Shown in pieces: positions 1-7,638 of a DNA stretch of 12,419 nucleotides. The stretch comes from Alphaproteobacteria bacterium (GTDB lineage Bacteria > Pseudomonadota > Alphaproteobacteria > ATCC43930 > CGMCC-115725). Both the position numbers and the translations under genes were made by a program. Numbering within the stretch: position 1 is the first letter of the stretch; each line of letters begins with the position of its first letter. The notes beneath the pieces were generated by a model. That model saw nothing but the letters and a program-made list of their open reading frames with translations, was not told where the DNA came from and did no database searches. The stretch covers positions 1 through 12,419 of the forward strand of contig JAFAHP010000099.1 in NCBI GenBank assembly GCA_019237175.1, given 5' to 3'.

Positions 1-74
1 CAGGAGGTTTGAACGCGGTTTGCGTGCACCCGCACCGTCTGAAAGGCAAAATGGTCTGTCGCGCGGTTTCGGCC

Positions 75-122
75 AAAAAAGCGGGTTGCTCCCGACCCGG
101 TCACCGGTTCGGACCGGGTCGG
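75..122 (-). terminator. Possible terminator downstream of sppA
   Basis: About 90 nt past the sppA stop there is a perfect 11-bp inverted repeat, arms 92-102 and 112-122 with a 9-nt loop. Read on the minus strand, a second, mutually exclusive stem follows: a 5-bp CGGGT/ACCCG pair (99-95 with 86-82) with an 8-nt loop, then one C and six T (80-75). A stem followed by a T run is the shape of an intrinsic terminator reading in the sppA direction. The larger stem itself has no adjacent T run. The terminator role is inferred. The rest of 1-210 holds no gene I can support. Confidence 0.4.
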
Positions 123-210
123 ATCGCTGGCGCCTACCGAGCAGGCAAAACGAGGCGGCCTAATGGCAAACAGACAGCACGTCCGCGCCGTCGGTTCCGC
201 AATCTTGACC

Positions 211-1974
211 CTATTTTAACTCCGTCACGGGCGGCATGATCAGAATGCCGGTATCATCGAGGAGTGCCTCGATCCGCTGCAGCAGCGGTTGGGCCGCATC
301 GATCGCGCGCCCCACTGCCGTGACGCCGCCGTTGTCTTCGTGTTCGTCGCCGGTCAACCGCCTGTAGAGGTATTCGGCGATGCCTCGCTCACGCGGGAAA
401 ACGGTCAACTGCACAGGCGAACCAGCGGGGATGTTGGCAGCTTCCTTGGCGAGGCGCAGCGCCACCTCGTACCCGCCCAACTCATCGACCAGCCCGTTCT
501 TTTTGGCTTCTTTCCCGGACCACACGCGCCCCTGGGCAACCGCTTCGACCGCTTCCGGCGCCATGTGCCGGCCGGCCGCGACATGCTCCTTAAACCCTTG
601 ATAGGTCGCATCGAGAAATGCCTGTAGGCGGGCACGGGCCAGCGGTGAAAAGTTGGAGGTGACGCTGAACATTGCGGCGTTGGCGCCGAATTGTGCCGCA
701 TCGGTCGACATGCCGAGTTTTTTCAACAGGTCGGCAACGACCAGCTTGCCGGCGAGGACCCCGATCGAGCCCGTCAGCGTGGCCGGTTCGGCGACAATCT
801 TGTTGGCCGGTGCGGCGATATAATAGCCGCCGGAGCCGGCGACATCGCCCATCGACACGATGACGGGCTTGCCGCGCTCGCGGGCAAAGACGACATCGCG
901 CCAGATCGTCTCCGATGCGACAACCGAACCGCCAGGGCTGTCAATGCGAAACAAGATCGCGCGGACCTCGGGGTCGCGCACCGCCGCGCGGAAGGCCGCG
1001 GTCACCACATTTGCCGCCATCTCGCCGGATGAGGTGAGCGGGTTGGCAGCACCGCCGCGAACGATCAGCCCGGATCCGTAGATCAGAGCGATCCTCTCGC
1101 CTTTTCGGTGCGGCCGTCCGGCGTCGTCGAGATAGGTCGAAAGCCCGACCAATTCCGCGTTCGACCCAGCGCGTTTGTGGGCCTCGTTTATAGCCTCGTC
1201 ACGATAGCCGAGGCGGTCGACTAACCTTGCGTGAAGTGCTTCATCGGGAAGCAAGGGGGCATTGTCGATTGCCGCAAGCACCGCATCCGATGATAGATGA
1301 CGCGCTCGCGCGATCCCGTCGATTACCTGCGCCGAAATCGATTTCAGCAGGTCTTCGACCTCCTCACGCTGCGGCGGTGTCATTTTCGTTTCGGTGAGGA
1401 CGTTTGCCGCAGTTTTGAATTCGCCCTTGTGATCGAATTCAGGGGCCACACCGAGCTTGTCGAGCGTGCCTTTGAAAAAGGTAGCCTCGGCATAGAGCCC
1501 TGTCAGGCCGAGGCTGCCCATCGGTTGCAGCCAGATCTTGTCAAACGCCGTCGCGAGATAATAAGGGCGTGTGCCCGCGCCGAACTCGCCGAAACTATCG
1601 GCAAATGCGATGGCGAACTTGCCGCCTGCGCGAAACGCGATGATCGCATCGCGGACCTCTTGACCCTCGGCCAAGCCAATTTCGTCAGTGCCGAGACGAG
1701 CGAGGATCCCCTTGACCCGGCGGTCCGCTCGCGCCGCCTCCAGGGCATCGAGAAAATCGCGAAGAGTGGGCTTGCCGCCGAAGATAATGCGTCGCCACCC
1801 CTCTTGACCCGCCCCTTCGGCGAGGCCCGACGTCAAGTCGGCCGATAAGACAATGTTGTCGGGAAGCGGTGGCGCGTTGGACGGCAACAGAGTGACCCCA
1901 ACGGCGACCGTGATAGCCAATAAAATCGCCAGAAACCCGATCGTCGCAAGAAACCCGACCAGCAGACGGCGCAT
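211..1974 (-). CDS. sppA: Signal peptide peptidase SppA (protease IV, 67K type)
   Basis: This is a membrane-anchored serine protease that degrades cleaved signal peptides in the inner membrane, acting on the periplasmic side. The 587-residue protein has one N-terminal membrane segment (about residues 4-30), then two tandem S49 peptidase domains, the layout of the long E. coli-type enzyme (618 aa) rather than the short SppA or SohB forms. The catalytic lysine should be K187 in GEFKTAANV, matching K209 of E. coli. The nucleophile is S381 in GDVAGSGGYY, matching S409. IDSPGGS at 344-350 and TGSIGV at 401-406 are further family marks. The gene is last in a minus-strand series after aroC, 189 bp away across two hairpins, so co-transcription is uncertain. 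No clear ribosome binding site precedes the ATG at 1974, but the start places the membrane anchor correctly and no alternative is better. The stop is TAG. Confidence 0.95.
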   Translation of the reverse strand: MRRLLVGFLATIGFLAILLAITVAVGVTLLPSNAPPLPDNIVLSADLTSGLAEGAGQEGWRRIIFGGKPTLRDFLDALEAARADRRVKGILARLGTDEIGLAEGQEVRDAIIAFRAGGKFAIAFADSFGEFGAGTRPYYLATAFDKIWLQPMGSLGLTGLYAEATFFKGTLDKLGVAPEFDHKGEFKTAANVLTETKMTPPQREEVEDLLKSISAQVIDGIARARHLSSDAVLAAIDNAPLLPDEALHARLVDRLGYRDEAINEAHKRAGSNAELVGLSTYLDDAGRPHRKGERIALIYGSGLIVRGGAANPLTSSGEMAANVVTAAFRAAVRDPEVRAILFRIDSPGGSVVASETIWRDVVFARERGKPVIVSMGDVAGSGGYYIAAPANKIVAEPATLTGSIGVLAGKLVVADLLKKLGMSTDAAQFGANAAMFSVTSNFSPLARARLQAFLDATYQGFKEHVAAGRHMAPEAVEAVAQGRVWSGKEAKKNGLVDELGGYEVALRLAKEAANIPAGSPVQLTVFPRERGIAEYLYRRLTGDEHEDNGGVTAVGRAIDAAQPLLQRIEALLDDTGILIMPPVTELK

Positions 1975-2026
1975 CAGCGACAGCGAATTCTAATGATGTT
2001 GGCATACCCCCTCACCGATCTTCGGG

Positions 2027-2120
2027 TAAGCCCCCGGACGGACGGCCGCCAGGGGCGGGCGTTCCGGGGGTTTGCCTCGCTAACCCTTCTCAACCCTCTC
2101 CCTCCACCGGAGGGTGAGGG
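2027..2120. repeat. Two adjacent hairpin repeats between aroC and sppA
   Basis: The first hairpin pairs 2027-2038 with 2063-2074. Its core is a perfect 8-bp CCCCCGGA/TCCGGGGG stem, extended outward by A-T and G-U pairs, and it encloses a small CCGCC/GGCGG stem (2046-2050 with 2054-2058). The second pairs 2094-2105 with 2109-2120, a 12-bp stem with one T-T mismatch and a 3-nt ACC loop, made of CCCTC/GAGGG repeats. The CCCTCTCCCTCC...GGAGGG form resembles a widespread intergenic palindrome of proteobacteria. The pair lies just past the aroC stop, so it could end or stabilise the aroC transcript. No T run follows on the minus strand, so I call it a repeat rather than a terminator. Confidence 0.6.
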
Positions 2121-2163
2121 GAGGGTGAGGGGGGTGCAGATACCGGTATCATACGATCGAAAA

Positions 2164-3240
2164 CTAGATTTCACCGCCGAGGGCGCGGTGGCGCAACAAA
2201 TGGTCGGCCAGCACGCACGCGACCATCGCTTCTCCGACCGGAACGGCCCGGATGCCGACGCACGGATCATGACGCCCATGGGTCGCGATTTCGACCTCGT
2301 TACCGTCGGCATCGACGGTACGCATCGGCGTCAGGATCGAGCTAGTCGGCTTGACTGCAAAGCGAACCACAATGTCCTGTCCGGTCGAAATCCCACCAAG
2401 AATGCCGCCGGCATTATTGGACAAGAACACGACGCGGCCATCGGCCATCCGCATCTCGTCCGCATTCTCTTCGCCCCTCAGCGCGGCCGCGCCAAAGCCG
2501 GCGCCGATCTCGACCCCCTTGACCGCATTGATCGTCATCAGCGCGCGTGCGAGATCGCCGTCGAGCTTGTCGTATATCGGCTCTCCCAGGCCGGCGGGAA
2601 CACCGCTCGCGACAATTTCGATCGCCGCACCCGCCGACGAACCGGCCTTGCGGATGCTGTCCAGAAAATCTGCCCAGCGCAGTGCCATCGCTGCATCGGG
2701 GCACCAGAACGGGTTCTCCTCGATCGCCTGCCAATCCCAGGCGCCACGATCGATCGGATGCGGGCCGATCTGCACCAAGGCACCTCGGATCGTGATCGCG
2801 GGGCCGAGGATGGCACGCGCTACAGCACCTGCTGCCACGCGCGAGGCCGTCTCGCGCGCCGAGGCGCGGCCGCCGCCGCGATAATCGCGCACGCCATATT
2901 TCTTCCAGTAAGAGAAATCGGCATGGCCGGGGCGAAAGCGGTCGGCGATGTTGCGGTAGTCCTTTGAGCGCTGATCGGTGTTTTCGATCAGAAGCTGGAT
3001 CGGGGTGCCGGTCGTCACGCCGTCAAACACACCGCTTAAGATGCGAACGAGATCCTCTTCGCGCCGCTGTGTCGTAAAGCGCGACTGACCCGGTTTGCGC
3101 TTGTCAAGCCAGCGCTGGATGTCGGGCTCCGAGAGCGGCAGGCGCGGCGGTACGCCGTCGACGACGACGCCGATTGCCGGCCCATGGCTCTCGCCCCAGG
3201 TGGTAAAGCGGAACAGTGTCCCGAACGAATTGCCGGCCAT
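2164..3240 (-). CDS. aroC: Chorismate synthase
   Basis: AroC catalyses the last shikimate pathway step, converting 5-enolpyruvylshikimate-3-phosphate to chorismate with reduced FMN, in the cytoplasm. The protein begins MAGNSFGTLFRFTTWGESHG, with the family GESHG motif at residues 16-20. The FMN and substrate region GHADFSYWKKYGVRDY...GGGRASARET runs over about 105-131, and the C-terminal RHDPC signature is at 323-327. The length of 358 residues is close to E. coli AroC (361). An in-frame start 48 nt upstream exists, but the family N-terminus fits the ATG at 3240, so I chose that one although no strong ribosome binding site precedes it. The gene sits between fabI and sppA on the same strand, 548 bp from fabI, and probably has its own promoter. 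It appears complete. Confidence 0.97.
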   Translation of the reverse strand: MAGNSFGTLFRFTTWGESHGPAIGVVVDGVPPRLPLSEPDIQRWLDKRKPGQSRFTTQRREEDLVRILSGVFDGVTTGTPIQLLIENTDQRSKDYRNIADRFRPGHADFSYWKKYGVRDYRGGGRASARETASRVAAGAVARAILGPAITIRGALVQIGPHPIDRGAWDWQAIEENPFWCPDAAMALRWADFLDSIRKAGSSAGAAIEIVASGVPAGLGEPIYDKLDGDLARALMTINAVKGVEIGAGFGAAALRGEENADEMRMADGRVVFLSNNAGGILGGISTGQDIVVRFAVKPTSSILTPMRTVDADGNEVEIATHGRHDPCVGIRAVPVGEAMVACVLADHLLRHRALGGEI

Positions 3241-3291
3241 GTAGCTAAGCTTTCGAATACCGCTCGGGGATCGCGCACAACAGAACAAACC

Positions 3292-3383
3292 CCTTGTCCG
3301 GACTTGTTCCGGGCATCCACGTCTTTTGATCCGACAGCTTCATGACGGGATAGGGCGTGGGTGGCCGGGTCAAGCCCGGCCAC
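3292..3383. repeat. Interspersed alphaproteobacterial repeat (MAGLDPATHA type)
   Basis: Read on the minus strand this segment translates as MAGLDPATHALSRHEAV...DARNKSGQG. I recognise this from many alphaproteobacterial genomes as the false translation of a dispersed non-coding repeat, usually seen as MAGLDPAIHA...DARDKPGHD. It has two palindromic ends: CCGGA/TCCGG near 3299-3313 and a perfect 9-bp stem, 3361-3369 with 3375-3383, around a 5-nt loop. It lies just upstream of aroC. Identification rests on recall of the repeat family, not on a search. It may fold in RNA, but no T run follows it. Confidence 0.65.
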
Positions 3384-3788
3384 GGGGAGGTTGAGGTTAT
3401 TGTTCGCGAGCCTCGAAACACAGCAACCAGCGTGAGCTATGAGACAACATTGCGCGGGCGATGAGTTTCCGGTCTTCGCCCTCCTGGCCCGCCGCTTTCA
3501 TCCTCGATCCAGCCGCGATCGTTGCGGGCGTACCGAACTTCCGCGTGCCCAGTAACGAGCTTAGCGGGATTCAAGGTCATCACCAAGACAGACTTGGCAC
3601 CCACAGCCGCTTCATGCGCTTCGTCGGAATCGGTTTCGAGCATGGTCAGATAACATAACAAATATGCCTCGGGTCATCCCTCCGGTTCGCGCGCTTTCGT
3701 AGCTTTGCCTCGTTCACTCGGACAAACCGGCCTCTTAAATCCAGCTGTTGTGGCATCGAGCGGCTTGCTGCGAGTGATCGCGACCGCG
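3384..3788. other. fabI-aroC gap with weak, possibly decayed minus-strand reading frames
   Basis: No gene of a recognisable family lies here. On the minus strand, 3643 to 3437 gives about 68 residues starting MLETDSDEAHEAAVGAKSVL. A second frame, open from about 3555 and ending at TAA 3397-3399, reads as a plausible protein tail with an internal ATG at 3501 (MKAAGQEGEDRKLIARAM). Its last residues CFEAREQ stop just before the MAGLDPATHA repeat. The two frames overlap and differ by one base in phase, which would fit a small gene broken by a frameshift. It would equally fit chance open frames in GC-rich DNA. Neither has a convincing ribosome binding site. I cannot assign a function. Confidence 0.25.
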
Positions 3789-4595
3789 TCACACCACCGA
3801 GATGTCGGGGGCGTCGACCGCCTTCATCCCGACAACATGATAGCCGCAATCGATGTGATGGATCTCGCCGCTGACCCCGGCCGACAGATCGCTCAACAGA
3901 TAGAGCGCACCGCCGCCGACATCCTCGATCGTGACGTTGCGCTTGAGCGGCGAGTTGAGCTGGTTCCATTTCAGGATATAGCGAAAATCGCTGATGCCGG
4001 AGGAGGCGAGTGTGCGGATCGGCCCGGCCGAGATCGCATTGATACGGATATTCCGGCCGCCGAGATCGACCGCAAGATATTTGACGCTCGCCTCCAGCGC
4101 CGCCTTGGCGACCCCCATTACGTTGTAGTTCGGCATCACCCGCTCGGCCCCGGCATAGGTCAAGGTCAACAGACTGCCGCCCTGCGGCATCAGCGGCACC
4201 GCGCGCCGGCATAAATCCGTGAACGAAAAGCATGAGATGTCGAGGGTGCGCAGGAAATTCTCCCGGGTGGTGTCGAGGTATTTGCCACGCAGCGCCGCCG
4301 GATCGGTGGCGCCAATCGCATGAACCAGAAAATCGAGCCCAGCCCACCGGTCTGCCAGCGCGGCAAACAGCGAATCGAGGCTTGCTTCCGCAGCAACGTC
4401 CGCCTCCAGCACGAAATCGCTGTCGAGACTGAGCGCCAGCGGCCGCACGCGCTTGCCGAGTGCTTCGCCCTGATAGGTGAAGGCGAGCGTGGCGCCGTGA
4501 TCGTGCAACGTTCTGGCGATACCCCAGGCGATCGAGCGCTCGTTGGCGACACCCATTATCAAACCGCGTTTTCCCGCCATCAGCGGCATCGTCAT
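3789..4595 (-). CDS. fabI: Enoyl-[acyl-carrier-protein] reductase [NADH] FabI
   Basis: FabI performs the last reduction of each fatty acid elongation cycle, trans-2-enoyl-ACP to acyl-ACP with NADH, in the cytoplasm. The 268-residue protein has the divergent SDR cofactor motif GLIMGVANERSIAWGIA (11-27). Its active site TYAGAERVMPNYNVMGVAK carries Y147, Y157 and K164, matching Y146, Y156 and K163 of E. coli FabI. The Y-x6-K spacing separates it from FabG-type SDRs. The length is normal (E. coli 262). The ATG at 4595 has AAGGCGAG 8 nt upstream; ATGs at 4589 and 4580 are possible alternatives. It diverges from the YihY gene across 158 bp that holds a candidate promoter. It is the target of triclosan-type inhibitors; susceptibility cannot be read from sequence alone. 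Confidence 0.97.
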   Translation of the reverse strand: MTMPLMAGKRGLIMGVANERSIAWGIARTLHDHGATLAFTYQGEALGKRVRPLALSLDSDFVLEADVAAEASLDSLFAALADRWAGLDFLVHAIGATDPAALRGKYLDTTRENFLRTLDISCFSFTDLCRRAVPLMPQGGSLLTLTYAGAERVMPNYNVMGVAKAALEASVKYLAVDLGGRNIRINAISAGPIRTLASSGISDFRYILKWNQLNSPLKRNVTIEDVGGGALYLLSDLSAGVSGEIHHIDCGYHVVGMKAVDAPDISVV

Positions 4596-4620
4596 CCCCG
4601 TTTCTCGCCTTGCGAATTAT

Positions 4621-4649
4621 CCTATACAAAAGGTGTCGGAGACGGCCAA
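4621..4649 (-). promoter_or_regulatory. Candidate sigma-70 type promoter for fabI
   Basis: On the minus strand TTGGCC (4649-4644) and TATAGG (4626-4621) are separated by exactly 17 bp. Each matches its consensus at four of six positions. A transcript starting some 7 nt beyond the -10 would have a leader of under 20 nt containing the AAGGCGAG ribosome binding site of fabI. This is a consensus match by eye with no functional evidence. Confidence 0.35.
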
Positions 4650-4753
4650 CATCGGGTTGTTCCGAACGGTTCTGGCGCTGCGCCGGCAAAGTCGCGGATC
4701 AACGCTCGGCGCCGGCCTGTTTACCAGATTACAGCCCTGCGAGGCTCGCCCGA

Positions 4754-6118
4754 ATGTTGTCTGAGGCGAAAAAACGCCGGGAGAGCGGAGACCGCGGCGC
4801 GCTACAGAGGGCGGCGGCGACGGGTGGGTCCTTTACACTCTATTCGCTACGCCGTTTTAACGCCGATGGATGTTTTGCCGCCTCGGGCGCGCTGAGCTAC
4901 GCGGCCCTCGTCTCGCTGGTGCCGCTCGCTGTAATCGCGCTCGGGACGCTGTCGGTGATGCCGATATTCAGCCAGCTTCACGACCAGATCCTGGCTTTCG
5001 TATTCAAATATTTTGTCCCCTCGATTGGCGAGCAGGCGGGCTGGTGGTTTCGCGCCTTTGCCGATTCCGCGACCCAGACGACGGCGATCGGCGTCGTCGG
5101 GATCGCCGCGACCGGGGTGATGCTGCTCGCCACCGTCGAAGACCAGCTTAACCTGATCTGGCGAGTGACGGCGCCGCGCCCCTGGAGCCAGCGGGTTCTT
5201 GCCTACTGGGCGTTGATCACCTTAGGCCCGCTTCTCCTCGGGCTTAGTTTGTCGTTGTCGACCTATTTCGAGATTGCCGCGCGCCGGGTTGGATTTGGAC
5301 AAGAGGCTGTCTTGTGGATCGAGAGCGGCTGGTTGCACGGGATTGCCCGCACGATACCGGCATTACTGGAATTCGTGGTATTGACCTTGGTGTACTGGCT
5401 GATTCCCAATTGCGCGGTACGCTGGCGCGATGCCGCCACGGGGGCGGTTGTTGCAGTGGCGGCGGTCGAGATGCTGAAAATCGGCTTCGCGATCTATATC
5501 GGCGCCGCCTCCTATTACGAGACTGTCTACGGCGCACTCGCCGCGATCCCGATCTTCCTGTTGTGGATGTACATTTCCTGGATGGCGGTACTGCTTGGGG
5601 CCGAGGTGGCCGCCGCATTGCCGCTGTGGCGGATCGACGAGAGCGTCGGCAAATTTTCGGGGGGCGGAGTGCGGCTCGGGCTGAGCTTGGCGTTGCTCGC
5701 GGCGCTGGCCCGCGCGCAACGCTCGGGTGCCGTACTGACGACCCAGGCGCTGGCCACCGAACTCGGTGTCGCCACGACGGTTGTCGACGATCACCTGGCG
5801 CCGCTCGCCAGCGCCGGCTTTGCCGCTCATACGCAAGCAGGTCACTGGGTATTGGCGTGGAATCCGGAGAACGCCACGCTGCGTGACCTCTATGACGCGC
5901 TGCATTTGCCGTTTGCCGGCAGTTGGCTCGGCAAGGTTTCGGCGCCATGGCAGCGGCAGGTCGAGCCGGCGATAAGAAGGATCGTCAGCGCCGAAGCGGC
6001 GGCGATGCAGCTGACCATCGCCGCGCTGATCGGGATGACAATCGAGGGCGGGGATGGGCGCGCCGGCGGCAGGCGGCGTGAGACCAAACCCGCGGCGGAA
6101 GAGATTGCACTGCGGTAG
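4754..6118 (+). CDS. YihY/virulence factor BrkB family inner-membrane protein
   Basis: This is a polytopic inner-membrane protein of the YihY/BrkB family, whose molecular function is not established. I chose the ATG at 4754 (454 aa, MLSEAKKRRESGD) with GAGG 9 nt upstream. An upstream in-frame start at 4610 would add 48 residues that look non-coding and would run into the fabI promoter region. The family signature ALSYAALVSLVPLAV lies at 46-60 in the first membrane segment. Further hydrophobic segments lie near 110-127, 150-172, 201-217, 228-250 and 259-285, the last being the typical YGALAAIPIFLLWMYISWMA region. Residues about 305-370 form a soluble winged-helix-like C-terminal domain (LTTQALATELGVATTVVDDHL), as in the longer members of the family. 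It is first in a plus-strand run, 15 nt before pdxH. The old ribonuclease BN annotation for this family is not correct. Confidence 0.88.
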   Translation: MLSEAKKRRESGDRGALQRAAATGGSFTLYSLRRFNADGCFAASGALSYAALVSLVPLAVIALGTLSVMPIFSQLHDQILAFVFKYFVPSIGEQAGWWFRAFADSATQTTAIGVVGIAATGVMLLATVEDQLNLIWRVTAPRPWSQRVLAYWALITLGPLLLGLSLSLSTYFEIAARRVGFGQEAVLWIESGWLHGIARTIPALLEFVVLTLVYWLIPNCAVRWRDAATGAVVAVAAVEMLKIGFAIYIGAASYYETVYGALAAIPIFLLWMYISWMAVLLGAEVAAALPLWRIDESVGKFSGGGVRLGLSLALLAALARAQRSGAVLTTQALATELGVATTVVDDHLAPLASAGFAAHTQAGHWVLAWNPENATLRDLYDALHLPFAGSWLGKVSAPWQRQVEPAIRRIVSAEAAAMQLTIAALIGMTIEGGDGRAGGRRRETKPAAEEIALR

Positions 6119-6133
6119 GGGTGAACGAATTTT

Positions 6134-6721
6134 ATGGAAGAGATCGAGGAAACGGAACCGCTGGCGGCGTTCGAGCGCTGGTTTGCGCAAGCGCTGGTGC
6201 GAGAGGAGGACGCGAACGCGATGGTTGTCGCGACCGCGACCCAGGGCGGCCTGCCGTCGGCGCGAGCCGTGCTGCTCAAGGATTGGGACGCGCGCGGCTT
6301 TGTGTTCTACACCAATCTCGAGAGCCGCAAAGCGCAAGAGCTGGCCGACAACCCTTGGGCTGCGCTATGCTTTTTCTGGAAGTCGCTGCGGCGCCAGGTA
6401 CGGATCGAGGGCCGGGTCGAAGAGGTCACGGACGCCGAGGCCGACGCTTATTTCGCCAGCAGGCCGCGCGACAGCCGGATCGGGGCTTGGGCTTCGCAGC
6501 AGTCGCGGCTGCTCACCAGCCGGGTTGTGCTCGACGAACGGGTCGAAGCGTGCGCGCGGCGGTTTGGCGAGGGTGAGGTTCCGCGACCGCCGTTTTGGTC
6601 GGGCTTTCGCGTCGTGCCGAGGCAAATCGAATTTTGGCAGGAGCGTCCCTCCCGCCTACATGACCGCTGGTTGTTTGTTTGCGAGGGCGGTGAATGGCGA
6701 CGCGAAAGGCTGTTCCCCTGA
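6134..6721 (+). CDS. pdxH: Pyridoxamine/pyridoxine 5'-phosphate oxidase
   Basis: PdxH is an FMN-dependent cytoplasmic enzyme that oxidises pyridoxine 5'-phosphate or pyridoxamine 5'-phosphate to pyridoxal 5'-phosphate with O2, the last step of PLP synthesis and salvage. The 195-residue protein shows the family motifs in order: PSARAVLLK (41-49), FVFYTN (56-61) with SRKAQEL after it, the FMN-binding stretch around RRQVRIEG (86-93), and the C-terminal substrate-binding FWQERPSRLHDR (167-178) ending RERLFP. The ATG at 6134 has a GGGGTG stretch about 11-13 nt upstream. The gene sits between the YihY gene and fieF, and its last 28 nt overlap fieF, which argues for one transcript. The product PLP is the cofactor of HemA, also in this window, although hemA is about 4 kb away on the other strand. 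Confidence 0.96.
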   Translation: MEEIEETEPLAAFERWFAQALVREEDANAMVVATATQGGLPSARAVLLKDWDARGFVFYTNLESRKAQELADNPWAALCFFWKSLRRQVRIEGRVEEVTDAEADAYFASRPRDSRIGAWASQQSRLLTSRVVLDERVEACARRFGEGEVPRPPFWSGFRVVPRQIEFWQERPSRLHDRWLFVCEGGEWRRERLFP

Positions 6722-7638
6722 TTCATGGACCAAATGCCGATCGGCTGCGGCGGCGGGCAACTTATGCCTCGGTCGCGGTGGCGGCACTGCTGATCGCGGT
6801 CAAGTTTGCTGCGTGGCTCGAAACGAATTCAGTCGCCTTGCTGTCGAGCGTCATCGACTCGCTGCTCGATGCCGCCGCGTCGCTGGTCAACCTGATCGCG
6901 GTGCGTCAGGCGATGATGCCGCCCGACCGCGAGCATCGCTTTGGCCACGGCAAGGCTGAGCCGCTCGCGGTGCTCGGCCAATCGGCCTTTATCACCGGCA
7001 GCGCGCTCTGGCTGATGGCCGAGGCAGTGCGGCGGCTGATCGCCCCGGTGCCGGTCGCTAATCCGCCGATCGGCATCGTGGTGATGGTTTTCTCGATCAT
7101 CGTCACATTGGTACTTGTGCTCTACCAGCACCATGTCGTGCGCCGCACGGGATCGATCGCGGTCAGCGCCGACGAGCTGCACTACCGCAGCGACATCGTC
7201 CTGAACCTCGGCGTGATCGCCGCCCTGGGCCTGAGCGCTCTCTTTGGCCTGCGCATCCTCGACCCGCTGTTCGGGGCCGCCATAGGCATCTGGATCATCT
7301 GGTCGGCAATCGGGCTGGCGCGGCTCTCGCTTACCCAGCTGATGGACCAGGAACTCTCCGACGATGAGCGCGAAAAAATCCGCGAGATCGCCCAGTCGCA
7401 TCCGGATGTCAGCGCCGCGCATGATTTGCGCACCCGGGTTGCCGGGCCGACCGCGTTTATCCAAATTCACATCGAGATGGCTGGCGAAATGAGCCTGATC
7501 CGCGCGCACCAGATTTCGGACGAGGTCGAGGCGATGCTGCGTGCCGCTTATCCAAACGCCGAAATCATTATCCACCAGGATCCGGAAGGAATCGAGGAGC
7601 CGCGCTCGAACTTTCCGCGGCGGGTTGCGGCGCGATGA
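6694..7638 (+). CDS. fieF: FieF-like cation diffusion facilitator (Zn/Fe/Cd efflux)
   Basis: This inner-membrane metal/proton antiporter of the CDF family exports divalent cations from the cytoplasm. The 314-residue protein has six predicted membrane segments over about 22-210 and a soluble C-terminal domain. The transport site appears as D55 and D59 (DSLLD) with H163 and D167 (HYRSD), the DD-HD set that binds Zn, Cd or Fe in E. coli FieF/YiiP. HRFGHGKAEPL at 81-91 is the second family motif. The cytoplasmic domain keeps HDLRTR, FIQIHIEM and IIHQDP, which hold the dimer-interface zinc site in YiiP. The ATG at 6694 lies inside pdxH and has GCGAGGGCGG just before it, so translational coupling with pdxH is likely. 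Metal preference is inferred from the site; manganese-type members have a different set. Confidence 0.93.
   Translation: MATRKAVPLIHGPNADRLRRRATYASVAVAALLIAVKFAAWLETNSVALLSSVIDSLLDAAASLVNLIAVRQAMMPPDREHRFGHGKAEPLAVLGQSAFITGSALWLMAEAVRRLIAPVPVANPPIGIVVMVFSIIVTLVLVLYQHHVVRRTGSIAVSADELHYRSDIVLNLGVIAALGLSALFGLRILDPLFGAAIGIWIIWSAIGLARLSLTQLMDQELSDDEREKIREIAQSHPDVSAAHDLRTRVAGPTAFIQIHIEMAGEMSLIRAHQISDEVEAMLRAAYPNAEIIIHQDPEGIEEPRSNFPRRVAAR

Noticed and set aside
9..239. Plus-strand open frame at the left edge as a gene
   Set aside because: It covers the palindromic terminator region and the sppA 3' end, has an Arg-rich composition, and shows no family resemblance.
2837..2875. Alanine in the AroC stretch GGGRASARET, where GGGRSSARET is more common, as a possible functional defect
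   Set aside because: The position is variable in the family signature and the conserved S, R, E and T around it are intact.
1993..2967. Long plus-strand open frame antisense to aroC
   Set aside because: It overlaps a clear aroC gene and the hairpin repeats. Its translation is rich in Arg and His with no domain pattern, as expected for the complement of GC-rich coding DNA.
3036..3383. Open frame starting MAGLDPATHA as a protein gene
   Set aside because: This peptide is the known false translation of an interspersed repeat, and the frame runs into aroC on the same strand in a different phase.
5363..6337. Minus-strand open frame of 324 codons opposite the YihY and pdxH genes
   Set aside because: It spans the junction of two well-supported plus-strand genes, and its Arg-rich composition without motifs marks it as a complement-strand artefact.
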